Of a stretch of DNA of 64,000 bases, positions 1-8,879 are shown in pieces. Source of the stretch: Flavimobilis sp052324925 (GTDB taxonomy: Bacteria; Actinomycetota; Actinomycetes; Actinomycetales; Cellulomonadaceae); NCBI GenBank assembly GCA_052324925.1, contig JBQPRE010000001.1; one strand, given 5' to 3'. The stretch's first letter is position 1. Every line of letters begins with the position of its first letter. Under the pieces are notes generated by a model. That model saw only the letters and a list, made by a program, of their open reading frames with translations. It had not been told where the DNA came from and made no database searches. The position numbers were made by a program, and so were the translations under genes.

Positions 1-1
1 C

Positions 2-679
2 GAGGACGCAACCCCCGAGATGAGCGTCATCGAGCTCCTCGACCGCCTCAACGAGTCCCTCGTCGAACAGGGTCACGAACCCGTCGCGTTCGAGTCGGAC
101 TGCCGCGAAGGCATCTGCGGGGCCTGCGGCGTCACCGTCGACGACCGCCCGCACGGCCCGCAGCGCAACACCCCGTCCTGCCACCAGCGTCTCTCGTCCT
201 GGAAGGACGGGCAGACCATCCGCATCGAACCGCTGCGCGCGGGGGCCTACCCCGTCGTGCGCGACCTCGTCGTCGACAGGTCCGCGCTCGACCGCATCGT
301 CACCGCGGGCGGGCACGTCGCGATCCAGGCAGGCACGGCGCCCGACGCCGACACGACGCCCGTCGACCACGCGCTGGCCGAGATGGCTCTCGACTTCGCC
401 GCGTGCATCGGCTGCGGCGCCTGCGTCGCCGCATGCCCCAACGGCGCTGCACACCTCTTCGTGGGGTCCAAGCTCCAGCACCTCGCAGCCCTCCCCGGAG
501 GACGCGAGGAGCGCGGCAAACGAGCCCTCGCCATGATCGACGAGATGGAGCAGGACTTCGGCCCGTGCTCCTCCTACGGTGAGTGCGCCGACGTCTGCCC
601 CGCGGGCATCCCGCTCGCGGCCATCGCCGTCGTCAACCGCGAAAGGATGAGGGTGGTGCTGCGCGGCAGGAACAACTGA
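2..679 (+). CDS. sdhB: Succinate dehydrogenase/fumarate reductase iron-sulfur subunit (5' end cut by window)
   Basis: This subunit carries electrons between the flavoprotein and the membrane anchor of succinate dehydrogenase or fumarate reductase. The reading frame is open from the first bases, so the N-terminus lies outside the window. All three cluster motifs are visible: CREGICGAC with a later Cys for [2Fe-2S], CIGCGACVAACP for [4Fe-4S], and CSSYGEC..CPAGIP for the third cluster. The CxxxGEC form and the LQHLAALPGG stretch resemble the non-classical SdhCAB type found in actinobacteria and Bacteroidetes rather than the E. coli type; that comparison is from memory. The next genes, aspA and a Dcu carrier, make and exchange fumarate and succinate, so a fumarate reductase role is possible. 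The direction of catalysis cannot be read from this subunit alone. Confidence 0.93.
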   Translation, partial: EDATPEMSVIELLDRLNESLVEQGHEPVAFESDCREGICGACGVTVDDRPHGPQRNTPSCHQRLSSWKDGQTIRIEPLRAGAYPVVRDLVVDRSALDRIVTAGGHVAIQAGTAPDADTTPVDHALAEMALDFAACIGCGACVAACPNGAAHLFVGSKLQHLAALPGGREERGKRALAMIDEMEQDFGPCSSYGECADVCPAGIPLAAIAVVNRERMRVVLRGRNN

Positions 680-686
680 CCCCGAC

Positions 687-711
687 CCGGGCGGAGCCCC
701 GCTCCGCCCGG
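687..711 (+). terminator. Hairpin after sdhB
   Basis: An 11-bp perfect stem (CCGGGCGGAGC and its complement) with a CCC loop starts 8 bases after the sdhB stop. It has no clear U tract, as is usual for actinobacterial terminators. It probably separates sdhB from aspA transcription. Confidence 0.6.
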
Positions 712-767
712 ACGAGCCCCCGGGCGCGTTCCGTGCCCCGATCTATCTGGGTGGCAACGACGCCCCC

Positions 768-801
768 TGATCGGCAAAGACGCCGATCACGCCTAGCGTG
801 A
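768..801 (+). promoter_or_regulatory. Two adjoining palindromes in the aspA upstream region
   Basis: TGATCGGC-N6-GCCGATCA (768-789) overlaps by three bases a second palindrome, TCACGC-CTA-GCGTGA (787-801). Both lie 38-71 bases before the aspA start. They look like operator half-site pairs or a structured leader. CCTAGCGT inside the second palindrome could be a -10 box. The regulator is unknown. Confidence 0.4.
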
Positions 802-838
802 GCAACGACGCTGACGCCAGACGGACGGAGAAGAGACG

Positions 839-2296
839 ATGAACCCGCAGTTCCGCACCGAGATCGACCTGCTCGGCCCCAAGGATGTTCCCGCCGACGC
901 CTACTACGGCGTCCACACCCAGCGCGCCCTCGAGAACTTCCCCATCAGCCCCGCCAAGATCAGCGACATCCCCGAGTTCGTCCGGGCGATGGTCATGGTG
1001 AAGAAGGCCTCCGCCCTCGCGAACAAGGACATGTTCACGATCCCCGGCGACGTCGCCGACACGATCGTCGAGGCGTGCGACCTCATCCTCGACGAAGGAC
1101 GGTGCCTCGATCAGTTCCCCATCGACGTCTTCCAGGGCGGCGCGGGAACGAGCGTCAACATGAACACCAACGAGGTCGTCGCCAACCTCGCGCTTGAGCT
1201 CCGTGGCCTGCCCAAGGGCAGCTACGACGTCATCAACCCCAACGACCACGTCAACCAGTGCCAGTCCACCAACGATGCCTACCCCACGGGCTTCCGCATC
1301 GCGGTGCACACGGTCGTCGAAGGGTTGCGTGAAGAGCTCGGACTCCTCGCCGCTGCCTTCGAGGCGAAGGGAACCGAGTTCGCCGACGTCCTCAAGATGG
1401 GCCGCACCCAGCTCCAGGACGCCGTCCCCATGACGGTCGGCCAGGAGTTCGGAGCATTCGGGCTGCTCATGCGCGAGGAGATGCGCTACCTCGCCCGCCA
1501 GATCGAGCTGCTCCTCGAGGTCAACCTGGGGGCCACCGCAATCGGCACCGGGATCAACACCCCGCTCGGCTACCCCGAGAAGGCCTCGTCCCGCCTCGCG
1601 GAGGTCACCGGGCTTCCCGTCGTCACCGCAGAGAACCTCATCGAGGCGACGAGCGACACGGGCGCGTACGTCGCCGTGCACGCGGGCCTCAAGCGCGTGG
1701 CCGTCAAGCTTGGCATGATCTGCAACGACCTGCGGCTGCTGTCCTCCGGGCCACGCGCGGGCCTCAACGAGATCAACCTGCCCGAGCTCCAAGCGGGGTC
1801 CTCGATCATGCCGGCCAAGGTCAACCCCGTGCTGCCGGAGGTCGTCAACCAGGTGTGCTTCAAGGTCATGGGCAACGACGTCACCCTGACGATGGCTGCG
1901 GACGCTGGTCAGCTCCAGCTCAACGTCATGGAGCCCGTCATCGCGCAGTGCGTCTTCGAGTCCGTGAGCCTCCTGCGCAACGCCGCCAAGGCGCTGCGCG
2001 AGAAGTGCGTCGACGGCATCACCGTCAACGCTGACGTCTGCCTCGCCTACGTCATGGGGTCCATCGGCATCGTCACGTATCTCAACCCGATCATCGGCCA
2101 CCACAACGGTGACCTGGTCGGCAAGGAGTGCGCCCGCTCGGGCCGCTCCGTGCGTGAGGTGGTCCTCGAGATGGGCCTCCTCGACGAGAAGACGCTCGAC
2201 GAGATCCTCTCGCCGGCCAACCTCATGCGGCCGCAGTACAGCGGCCACCTCTACAAGCACGACGACGATGTCACGCGACAGGTTGACGCGAGATGA
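839..2296 (+). CDS. aspA: Aspartate ammonia-lyase
   Basis: Converts L-aspartate to fumarate and ammonia in the cytoplasm. The 485-aa length is normal for AspA (about 470-480). The fumarase/aspartase superfamily signature GSSIMPAKVNP is present and contains the catalytic serine loop. The N-terminal region (residues 1-30, with a GVHTQRALENFP stretch) and the TNDAYPTGFR block are typical of aspartase rather than class II fumarase. The start is preceded by GGAGAAGAG as ribosome binding site. The stop codon overlaps the start of the downstream C4-dicarboxylate carrier (ATGA), so the two are translationally coupled. The pair supports conversion of aspartate to fumarate, which can serve as terminal electron acceptor, with export of succinate. 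Confidence 0.96.
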   Translation: MNPQFRTEIDLLGPKDVPADAYYGVHTQRALENFPISPAKISDIPEFVRAMVMVKKASALANKDMFTIPGDVADTIVEACDLILDEGRCLDQFPIDVFQGGAGTSVNMNTNEVVANLALELRGLPKGSYDVINPNDHVNQCQSTNDAYPTGFRIAVHTVVEGLREELGLLAAAFEAKGTEFADVLKMGRTQLQDAVPMTVGQEFGAFGLLMREEMRYLARQIELLLEVNLGATAIGTGINTPLGYPEKASSRLAEVTGLPVVTAENLIEATSDTGAYVAVHAGLKRVAVKLGMICNDLRLLSSGPRAGLNEINLPELQAGSSIMPAKVNPVLPEVVNQVCFKVMGNDVTLTMAADAGQLQLNVMEPVIAQCVFESVSLLRNAAKALREKCVDGITVNADVCLAYVMGSIGIVTYLNPIIGHHNGDLVGKECARSGRSVREVVLEMGLLDEKTLDEILSPANLMRPQYSGHLYKHDDDVTRQVDAR

Positions 2297-3618
2297 TGAT
2301 GGTCATCCAGTTTCTAGTCGTCCTTGCGGCGATCTTCATCGGTGCCCGCCTCGGCGGGATCGCCATCGGCTTCGCCGGTGGCATCGGAGTCCTCGTCCTT
2401 GCGCTGCTCGGCGTCACCCCGGGGGCCATGCCTCTCGACGTGATCTCGATCATCATGGCCGTCATCGCGGCGATCGCCACGATGCAGGTCGCCGGTGGCA
2501 TGGACTACCTCGTCGATCTGGCCGACAGGGCGCTGCGGAAGAACCCCAAGCACCTCAACTTCCTCGCGCCGGGCATCACCTACCTCATGACGATCATGGC
2601 GGGCACGGGCCACACAGCCTTCTCGACGATGCCCGTCATCACCGAGGTTGCCAAGGAGAACAACATCCGGCCCTCGCGGCCGCTGTCCATCGCGGTCGTC
2701 GCGTCGCAGATCGCGATCACCGCCTCCCCGATCTCGGCCGCGGTCGTGTTCTTCTCCGGGATGCTCGAGGAGGGTGACACGGGCGTCGACTACATCGGCC
2801 TGCTCGCCGTCGCCATCCCCTCGACGTTCCTCGCCTGCATGGCGACGGCCGCGATCATGATGGCGATCGACAAGGTGCGGGGCACGCAGAAGCTCGACAC
2901 CCTGCCCGAGTTCCAGAAGCGTCTCGCCGAGGGCACCGTGGAGCCTCCGACAGGCCGCACGGAGCGGGAGATCACGAAGGGCGCCAAGGTCTCGGTTCTC
3001 ATCTTCTGCCTCGGCCTCCTCGTCGTCATGACGTACGCGACCCTCATCTCCGACAAGGTGGGGCTCATCGAGGAGCCCGTGATGGGCCGTGATGCCGCGA
3101 TCATCTCGATCATGCTGTCGATCGCCACGCTCATCGTCGTGTTCTGCAAGGTGCAGACGCCGGAGATCCTCACGGCCTCGACCTTCAAGTCCGGAATGAG
3201 CGCGGCCATCTGCGTGCTCGGTGTCGCCTGGCTTGGCACGACGTTCGTCAAGGCTCACGAGGAGGCCATCATGACGGCGTCCTCCGACATCCTCAAGAAC
3301 AACACGTGGCTGCTGGCTGTCGTGCTGCTGTTCGCCGCAGCGCTGCTCTACTCCCAGGCGGCGACGTCGAAGGCGCTCATGCCGACGGCGCTCGTGATCG
3401 GTGTCTCCCCGCTCGGCATGGTCGCCGCGTTCCCGGCGGTGTCCGCGTTGTTCATCCTCCCGACGTACCCGACGCTGCTCGCGGCCGTCGAGATGGATGA
3501 CACCGGGTCGACGAAGATCGGCAAGGCCGTCTTCAACCACCCGTTCCTCGTCCCCGGCCTCATCAACATCGCGATCGCGGTGGGGCTCGGCTACCTGTTC
3601 GGCTCAGTCATCCTCTGA
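2293..3618 (+). CDS. Anaerobic C4-dicarboxylate transporter, Dcu family
   Basis: A 441-aa polytopic inner-membrane protein of the DcuA/DcuB type, known to exchange fumarate, aspartate or malate for succinate. The N-terminus (GGIAIGFAGGIGVLVLALLG) and the AGTGH segment around residues 96-100 fit the family, and hydrophobic segments run through the whole protein. It overlaps aspA by four bases. In E. coli dcuA is likewise co-transcribed with aspA, which supports an aspartate/fumarate-succinate antiport role here. DcuA and DcuB cannot be told apart by eye. A strong hairpin follows the stop codon. Confidence 0.93.
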   Translation: MMMVIQFLVVLAAIFIGARLGGIAIGFAGGIGVLVLALLGVTPGAMPLDVISIIMAVIAAIATMQVAGGMDYLVDLADRALRKNPKHLNFLAPGITYLMTIMAGTGHTAFSTMPVITEVAKENNIRPSRPLSIAVVASQIAITASPISAAVVFFSGMLEEGDTGVDYIGLLAVAIPSTFLACMATAAIMMAIDKVRGTQKLDTLPEFQKRLAEGTVEPPTGRTEREITKGAKVSVLIFCLGLLVVMTYATLISDKVGLIEEPVMGRDAAIISIMLSIATLIVVFCKVQTPEILTASTFKSGMSAAICVLGVAWLGTTFVKAHEEAIMTASSDILKNNTWLLAVVLLFAAALLYSQAATSKALMPTALVIGVSPLGMVAAFPAVSALFILPTYPTLLAAVEMDDTGSTKIGKAVFNHPFLVPGLINIAIAVGLGYLFGSVIL

Positions 3619-3633
3619 TCTGCACGACTGACG

Positions 3634-3669
3634 GCGTGGCCCCCCGGACGGGTGTGTCCGGGGGTCACG
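3634..3669. terminator. Bidirectional hairpin between the Dcu gene and the AspT-like gene
   Basis: GGCGTG-GC-CCCCGGAC faces GTCCGGGGG-TCACGCC, giving a near-perfect stem of about 16 bp with one small bulge and a GGGTGT loop. It lies between two convergent genes and can serve both. Confidence 0.75.
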
Positions 3670-3707
3670 CCGCGTGGACGGTCAGGTGACCTGGTGGCCG
3701 GGTCCAG

Positions 3708-5279
3708 CTAGAGGGCGACGAGCAGCTGGACGAGGAGGATCTTCACGACCATGCCGAGGGCGAACGTGGCGGCGTAGCCCGCGTCGATGCGGTCGTCCAT
3801 CGCGCGGCTGTTGGCATCCGCGAGGATGGCCGGCTGCCCGAGGAACCCGGCGAACGCGCCGGTCGTGCGCTGCGCCGAGATCCCGAGGCGCTTCGCACCG
3901 CCGAAGAGCACGAGGGCTCCGACGACGACGACCGCCGCGGCCGACGCACCGATGAGCAGCCCCTCGACGCTCAACGCGCGTGCCGCGAAGTCCTGGCCCG
4001 AGGAGAGGCCGACGGCCGCGAGGAAGAGCACGAGCCCGAGCTGGCGGATCGTGAGGTTCGCTGCGTGCGGCATGCCCCACACGACCGGGCCCGTGCGCTC
4101 GAGCCCGCCGAGGATCATCCCGACGACGAGCGGTCCGGCTGCCGAGCCGAGGGAGAACTCGATACCCCCGGGCAGGGGGATCGTCACGAGACCCGCGAGC
4201 AGTCCGAGGGTCATGCCGAAGCCCATCGTCAGGGCGTCGACCTCGGAGACGCGGCGCTCGGAGTCGCCGAGGAGCTTGCGGACTTCTTTGAGGCGGTCGC
4301 GGGGGACGACGGGCAGGACGCGGTCACCGAGCTCGAGGACGAGGTCGTCCTTCGCGAGGAGGTCGGCGTCGCCGCGGCGGACGCGGGTGATGACGCCGCC
4401 GTAGCGGCCGGGCAGGTCGAGCGAGCCCACGGTGCGTCCGGCGACGGTCCGGTTGGAGACGACGACGCGGCGGTAGTCGACCGAGCGGCGGTCGTCGGCG
4501 AGGTGGTGGTCGACCTCGCGTCCGAGGTGGTCGACGACGCGGGCGACGGCCGTTGCGGGCCCGACGACGACGACCTGGTCGCCTGGTCGGAGCTCGTCGT
4601 CGGCCGCGACGACGCGGGTGCGCCCGCCGCGTGCGAGGTAGGACATGCGTACGTCCTGCTCGTCCCACCCGGGAATGTCGGCGAGCCAGCTGGGGCGCTC
4701 GACCTCGACGGTCGTCGCGTACAGGCCTGCGCCCGAGACCGAGGCGGGGTCGCGTCGGGCGTCCCACACCTTGTTGACCATGCTCGCGACGATGAGGATC
4801 GCGACGACGACGCCCACGGGGTAACCGAGGGAGTAGCCGACGGCAGGGGCGTTGGACCCGGCCGCGTCGACGGCGGCGGCGAGCGCGGGGGTCGAGGTGA
4901 GGGAGCCCGTGTACATGCCCGCGGCGATCGCGCCGTCGAGCCCGAGGAGCTTGCCGGCGCCTGCGGCGACGCCGGCGGAGGCCACGAGGGCGATCGTGGC
5001 GACGACCATGAGGGGCCACTGTCGGCGCAGGTCGCGGAAGAACGTCGAGCCAGCGGCGAGGCCGACCGTGTAGACGAAGATCCCGAGTCCCAGGGTGGAG
5101 AGCAGTCCGAGGCCCTCACCGAGGCGGGGGTCAGCTGCGCCGACCGCGAGCCCGACGAAGAGTGCGCCTGCGGCGCCGAAGCGCAGGGGGCCGAAGGGGA
5201 TCGCACCGAACGCCGTGCCGAGGGCGACGACGAGGAAGACGGTGAGAAGGGGGGACGACGCGAGGACGTCGAGCTGCAC
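3708..5279 (-). CDS. AspT/YidE/YbjL-family membrane exchanger with RCK_C domains
   Basis: A 523-aa membrane protein with the arrangement of the aspartate:alanine exchanger family. Hydrophobic segments fill residues 1-170, two soluble TrkA-C (RCK_C)-like domains lie around residues 190-350 (DDELRPGDQVVVVG and DDLVLELGDRVLPVV are the typical cores), and a second membrane half follows to the end. Characterised members exchange aspartate for alanine or carry succinate; many are unassigned. Its position convergent with aspA-dcu suggests a dicarboxylate substrate, but that is inference. The promoter is probably the TATTCT box at 5318-5323, inside a palindrome. Confidence 0.85.
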   Translation of the reverse strand: MQLDVLASSPLLTVFLVVALGTAFGAIPFGPLRFGAAGALFVGLAVGAADPRLGEGLGLLSTLGLGIFVYTVGLAAGSTFFRDLRRQWPLMVVATIALVASAGVAAGAGKLLGLDGAIAAGMYTGSLTSTPALAAAVDAAGSNAPAVGYSLGYPVGVVVAILIVASMVNKVWDARRDPASVSGAGLYATTVEVERPSWLADIPGWDEQDVRMSYLARGGRTRVVAADDELRPGDQVVVVGPATAVARVVDHLGREVDHHLADDRRSVDYRRVVVSNRTVAGRTVGSLDLPGRYGGVITRVRRGDADLLAKDDLVLELGDRVLPVVPRDRLKEVRKLLGDSERRVSEVDALTMGFGMTLGLLAGLVTIPLPGGIEFSLGSAAGPLVVGMILGGLERTGPVVWGMPHAANLTIRQLGLVLFLAAVGLSSGQDFAARALSVEGLLIGASAAAVVVVGALVLFGGAKRLGISAQRTTGAFAGFLGQPAILADANSRAMDDRIDAGYAATFALGMVVKILLVQLLVAL

Positions 5280-5310
5280 GGAGAGCTCCCTGTGCTGGTG
5301 GGCGACGGAC

Positions 5311-5330
5311 TCCCACCAGAATAGGTGGGA
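5311..5330 (-). promoter_or_regulatory. Probable -10 box inside a palindrome upstream of the AspT-like gene
   Basis: TCCCACC-AGAATA-GGTGGGA is a perfect 7-bp inverted repeat. Read on the minus strand its centre is TATTCT, a plausible -10 box placed about 40 bases before the start codon, so a repressor bound to the arms would block the promoter. Confidence 0.45.
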
Positions 5331-5430
5331 TGATTGCGTGATGGGGAAAGTCGTGACGTGTACGACAAGTAGCCCCGGTCACAGGCAGCCCATGATCTGA
5401 CACTGGCGGCTGGTGTGTCACGATGGGCGT

Positions 5431-6252
5431 GTGGCTGACGTCGATACCCCCCGCCCGCAGGCCATACGACCGCGCCGCAAGCGCCGCCGCAGCCCCGGAT
5501 GGGTCCCCGACCAGCACGGCGCCTGGGCCATGCTCATCGTCCCCCTCGCCCTCGGCGTCGTCCAGACCGGTCCCACCTGGATCCACCTTCCCCTGAGCAT
5601 CGTCTGGATCCTCGGCTACCTCGCCTTCTACGCCACGGGACAATGGCTCCGCTCGCACCGCAAGGCCCGCTGGTTCCCGCCCGTGCGCGCCTACGTCCTC
5701 GCGTGCATCGCACCCGGGCTCGCCGTCCTCGTCCTGCGTCCAGACCTCCTCATCTGGGCGGCCGTCTTCGCCCCCCTGCTCGCCGTGAGCCTCGTCCTGC
5801 ACCACCAGCGCAAGGACCGCACCCTCCTCAACGACGTCGTCACCGTCGTCGCCGGATGCCTCGTCCTGCCCGTCGCGCATCACGCAGGCCTCGACCGCGC
5901 CGTGCCCGCAGACCCAGCCGCCTGGGCGGCTACGTGGGTCGCGACCGCGCTCACCGCCGGCTATTTCATCGGGACGATCCCGTACGTCAAGACGCTCATC
6001 CGCGAGAAGGGATCACGCACCTGGTACGTCGGCTCCGTCGCCTACCACCTCGTGCTCTGCGCACTGCCGTGGGCGCTCGTCGCCACGACGACGGTCCCCT
6101 TTGGTCCTGTGCTCCCCACGATCTTCTACGGGATGCTGGCAGTACGTGCGGCTCTCGTCCCGCCCCGGGGTGCGACGCCGCTGCAGGCGGGTATCGGCGA
6201 GATCGTCGCGTCGATCGCGCTCGCCGCCATTGTCGTCGTGGAGGTGTTCTGA
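5431..6252 (+). CDS. YwiC-like membrane protein
   Basis: A 273-aa membrane protein matching the YwiC family: an N-terminal basic segment, then VPDQHGAWAMLIVP, the family hallmark, followed by about seven hydrophobic segments. The function of the family is not established. An in-frame GTG also occurs at 5413, but the GTG at 5431 lies six bases after a CACGAT -10-like box, which fits a leaderless start. It is followed after one base by an FAD oxidoreductase gene, so the two form an operon. In Bacillus ywiC lies near the fnr/nar region, which hints at respiratory metabolism; that is only context. Confidence 0.8.
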   Translation: MADVDTPRPQAIRPRRKRRRSPGWVPDQHGAWAMLIVPLALGVVQTGPTWIHLPLSIVWILGYLAFYATGQWLRSHRKARWFPPVRAYVLACIAPGLAVLVLRPDLLIWAAVFAPLLAVSLVLHHQRKDRTLLNDVVTVVAGCLVLPVAHHAGLDRAVPADPAAWAATWVATALTAGYFIGTIPYVKTLIREKGSRTWYVGSVAYHLVLCALPWALVATTTVPFGPVLPTIFYGMLAVRAALVPPRGATPLQAGIGEIVASIALAAIVVVEVF

Positions 6253-6253
6253 G

Positions 6254-7354
6254 ATGTCCGGGAACCGCGTGGTCGTCGTCGGCGGAGGGTACGCCGGAAT
6301 TGTCGTTGCCCGAGAGCTTGACGACGTCGCCGATGTCACGCTCATCGAGCCCAAGAGCGAGTTCGTCCACGCGACCGCGGCGCTGCGCGGCGCGGTCGAC
6401 GTCAGCTGGGAGCCGCAGGTCTTCCTGTCCTACGACTCGCTGCTCACGCGCGGCCGTGTCATCCATGACCGTGCTCGACGCATCACCCCACGAGCCGTCC
6501 ACCTCACGTCGACCGACGTCATCGAGGCCGACCACGTCGTCATCGCGACCGGAACGTCCTACCCCTTCCCCGCGAAGTTCATCGAGTCAGACGCCTGGGT
6601 CGCGCGAGCACGCCTCGGGCGCCTGCGCGAAGCCCTCGCGAGCAGCGACCACGCCCTGCTCGTCGGAGCCGGGCCCGTGGGCCTCGAGCTCGCAGGCGAG
6701 CTCCGCCACGCCTTCCCGGACATGGCGATCACGATCGTCGAGCAGGAAGACCGCATCCTTCCGTCGCCCGAGCTCGTCGAACCGCTGCGCGCGAGCCTGC
6801 GCACGCAGCTCGAGGAGGCAGGCGTCCGCTTCATCCTGGGCGCACGCCTCGCCTACCTGCCCCCCGTCGACGTCGCTGTGCGCCAGCCCTTCACCGTCGA
6901 GACGACGACGGGCGAGAAGATCACGGCTGACATCTGGTTCCGCGCCTATGGCAACCGCGCCGAGTCCGACACGCTCGACGGAACCCTCGCCGCGGTACGC
7001 CGGGGCGACGGGTCGGTGCGCGTCAACAGCTTCCTCCGCGTCGCCGGGCACGGCACCGTCTGGGCCGCCGGCGACGTCACCGACGTCAAGGAGTCCAAGC
7101 GCGCGCAGCACGCGATCGCGCACGCGCACGTCGTCGCCCAGAACATCCGGTCCGTCATCGCGGGCGAGGAGCCGAGCACCGTCTACCGGCCGGAGCCCGA
7201 GATCGTCGTCGTGCCGCTCGGACCCGAGGGCGGAGCGTCCCAGGTCATGCGCCGCGACGGATCACGCGTCGTGCTCGACGCGGCCGAGACGAGCCGCATC
7301 AAGGGGCAGGACCTCATGGTGGGTCCGATCAAGGACATCCTCGGCCTCGAGTGA
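6254..7354 (+). CDS. FAD-dependent NAD(P)H oxidoreductase (NDH-2/AIF-like)
   Basis: A 366-aa pyridine nucleotide-disulfide oxidoreductase-type flavoprotein. The N-terminal FAD-binding Rossmann motif is GGGYAG (residues 10-15). A second Rossmann motif GAGPVGLELAGEL lies near residue 136, where NAD(P)H binds. The C-terminal FAD-contacting motif AAGDVTDV is near residue 275. There is no redox CxxC pair and no obvious membrane segment. Length and architecture resemble FSP1/AIFM2 and type II NADH dehydrogenases, which reduce quinones. The start at 6254 is one base after the ywiC-like stop. An alternative in-frame start at 6101 lies inside that upstream gene and is unlikely. Confidence 0.88.
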   Translation: MSGNRVVVVGGGYAGIVVARELDDVADVTLIEPKSEFVHATAALRGAVDVSWEPQVFLSYDSLLTRGRVIHDRARRITPRAVHLTSTDVIEADHVVIATGTSYPFPAKFIESDAWVARARLGRLREALASSDHALLVGAGPVGLELAGELRHAFPDMAITIVEQEDRILPSPELVEPLRASLRTQLEEAGVRFILGARLAYLPPVDVAVRQPFTVETTTGEKITADIWFRAYGNRAESDTLDGTLAAVRRGDGSVRVNSFLRVAGHGTVWAAGDVTDVKESKRAQHAIAHAHVVAQNIRSVIAGEEPSTVYRPEPEIVVVPLGPEGGASQVMRRDGSRVVLDAAETSRIKGQDLMVGPIKDILGLE

Positions 7355-7355
7355 C

Positions 7356-7384
7356 GACCGTGCCCGTCAGCGCCGCTCACGGTC
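7356..7384. terminator. Weak hairpin between convergent genes
   Basis: GACCGTG at 7356-7362 pairs with CACGGTC at 7378-7384 across a 15-base loop. It lies between the convergent oxidoreductase and zwf genes. Strength is modest. Confidence 0.35.
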
Positions 7385-7398
7385 AGTGCTGCTCCAGG

Positions 7399-8808
7399 TC
7401 AGCCCTGCGTCGTGTGGTGCGCTGAACGCCGCAGGATCGGAGCCGCGGGGAGCGCCAACCGTTCGGGGCCCTCCGAGCCCGCCGCATAGTCCGCCATGGG
7501 CACGAGTTTGCGGTGCCATGCCTCGCGAACCGGCTCGAGGATGCGCCAGCACTGTTCAGCAGCCTCGGCTCCGACGGACAGGGTGACGTCGCCGTCGAGG
7601 ATCTCAGCGAGCACCTCGGAGTAGGCGAGCAGCTGACCGTCGCCGAGCTGGCTCACCAAGGCCTCGCGTCGTAGCCGAAACGGATCTGGTCCGCCGGTGA
7701 GATTGAGGTGGAGCTGCATCTCGTCCGGACCGAGAGTGAAAGTGAGCCGGCCGCCGTCGGGGACGTCGCCGGTCAGTCCCGAAGCGAGATGTCGCACGGG
7801 CCGGAACCGGAGGGTGACCTCGGAACGTGGCTGAGCGAGAGCCTTGCCGGAGCGTAAGCGGAACGGGACCCCGGCCCACCGCTCGGTCCGGACCTCGCAC
7901 ACCACCTCCGCGTAGGTCTCGGATGCGCGCCCAGGGTCGACACCAGGCTCGTCCACGTAGGCGACGGACGTGCGACCGTCGATCGCACCGGCCCCATACC
8001 GGCCTCTCCGGGAGAATGTCGCGGGATCGTCGTTCCAGAGATGGGTGGCGCGCAGCGCTGCGGTCTTGGCCGCGCGCAGGGTCCGTGCGTCCATCGCGGC
8101 CGGCGGCTCGAGAGCGATCAGGCTGAGCACCTGGAGCAGGTGGCTCTGGATCATGTCGACAAGCGCACCCGCGTGGTCGTAGTAGCGGGCGCGATCTTCC
8201 AGGCCGAGCGACTCGTCGAAGCGGATATCCACCGATTCCACGTGCTCTGCATTCCAGGACGGGGCGAAGACTCGGTTGGCGAGGCGGACGCCGAGGATGT
8301 TGAGCAGGCTCGATCGGCCGAGGAAGTGGTCGACCCGGAAGATGCGGTCCTCCGGCACAAGCTTGCGAAGGACGCTGGTGAGCTCGTGTGCGCTGCTCTC
8401 GTCAGTCCCGAACGGCTTTTCCAGCGCGAGGACGGTGTGCTCGGGGAGATCGATCGACGCCAGGACGTCACAGCACCGCCGAGTCACGGCTGGTGGCAGG
8501 GCGAAGTAGATGACCAACGGGCCCTGGGCGCGCGCGACAAGGCTGTGCATGCCCGCCCTGTCCGTGACGTCCGTCGTGGTGTAGGTCGTCTCGCCGAGCC
8601 GAGAGACCTCAGCCTGGGCGCCCACCTGCGCGAAGCTCGTCGCGACCGTCTCGCGCCAGGTGGCCGTGCTCCACTCATCCGAGCCGGTGCCGTGCACGAC
8701 GATGTCGCGGTCCGGCTCACGCTGAAGGAGCTGGCCCAGCGCGGGCAGGAGAAGACGAGACGTGAGGTCCCCGGAGGCCCCCAGGATCAGCAGCGTCGTT
8801 GTCGCCAT
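7399..8808 (-). CDS. zwf: Glucose-6-phosphate dehydrogenase family protein
   Basis: Oxidises glucose 6-phosphate to 6-phosphogluconolactone with NADP+, the entry to the oxidative pentose phosphate pathway. The N-terminal dinucleotide site is LILGASGDLTSRLL (residues 5-18), and ALEKPFGTD carries the conserved lysine. The active-site signature usually written RIDHYLGKE reads RVDHFLGRS here: the catalytic His is kept, but the following Lys-Glu is Arg-Ser. The protein is 469 aa, slightly shorter than classical Zwf. The start at 8808 is six bases after a TACCCT box, which fits a leaderless mRNA; an in-frame extension to 8889 overlaps the divergent gene and is unlikely. Pairing with GH15 suggests storage-sugar breakdown feeding this enzyme. 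The diverged motif leaves room for a paralogue with other properties. Confidence 0.88.
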   Translation of the reverse strand: MATTTLLILGASGDLTSRLLLPALGQLLQREPDRDIVVHGTGSDEWSTATWRETVATSFAQVGAQAEVSRLGETTYTTTDVTDRAGMHSLVARAQGPLVIYFALPPAVTRRCCDVLASIDLPEHTVLALEKPFGTDESSAHELTSVLRKLVPEDRIFRVDHFLGRSSLLNILGVRLANRVFAPSWNAEHVESVDIRFDESLGLEDRARYYDHAGALVDMIQSHLLQVLSLIALEPPAAMDARTLRAAKTAALRATHLWNDDPATFSRRGRYGAGAIDGRTSVAYVDEPGVDPGRASETYAEVVCEVRTERWAGVPFRLRSGKALAQPRSEVTLRFRPVRHLASGLTGDVPDGGRLTFTLGPDEMQLHLNLTGGPDPFRLRREALVSQLGDGQLLAYSEVLAEILDGDVTLSVGAEAAEQCWRILEPVREAWHRKLVPMADYAAGSEGPERLALPAAPILRRSAHHTTQG

Positions 8809-8879
8809 CGCTCCAGGGTATTTCGGATGCCGCGACCCGCCACCGCGCGCTGCGCGAGGACCGTGCAAGGATTGATCGG

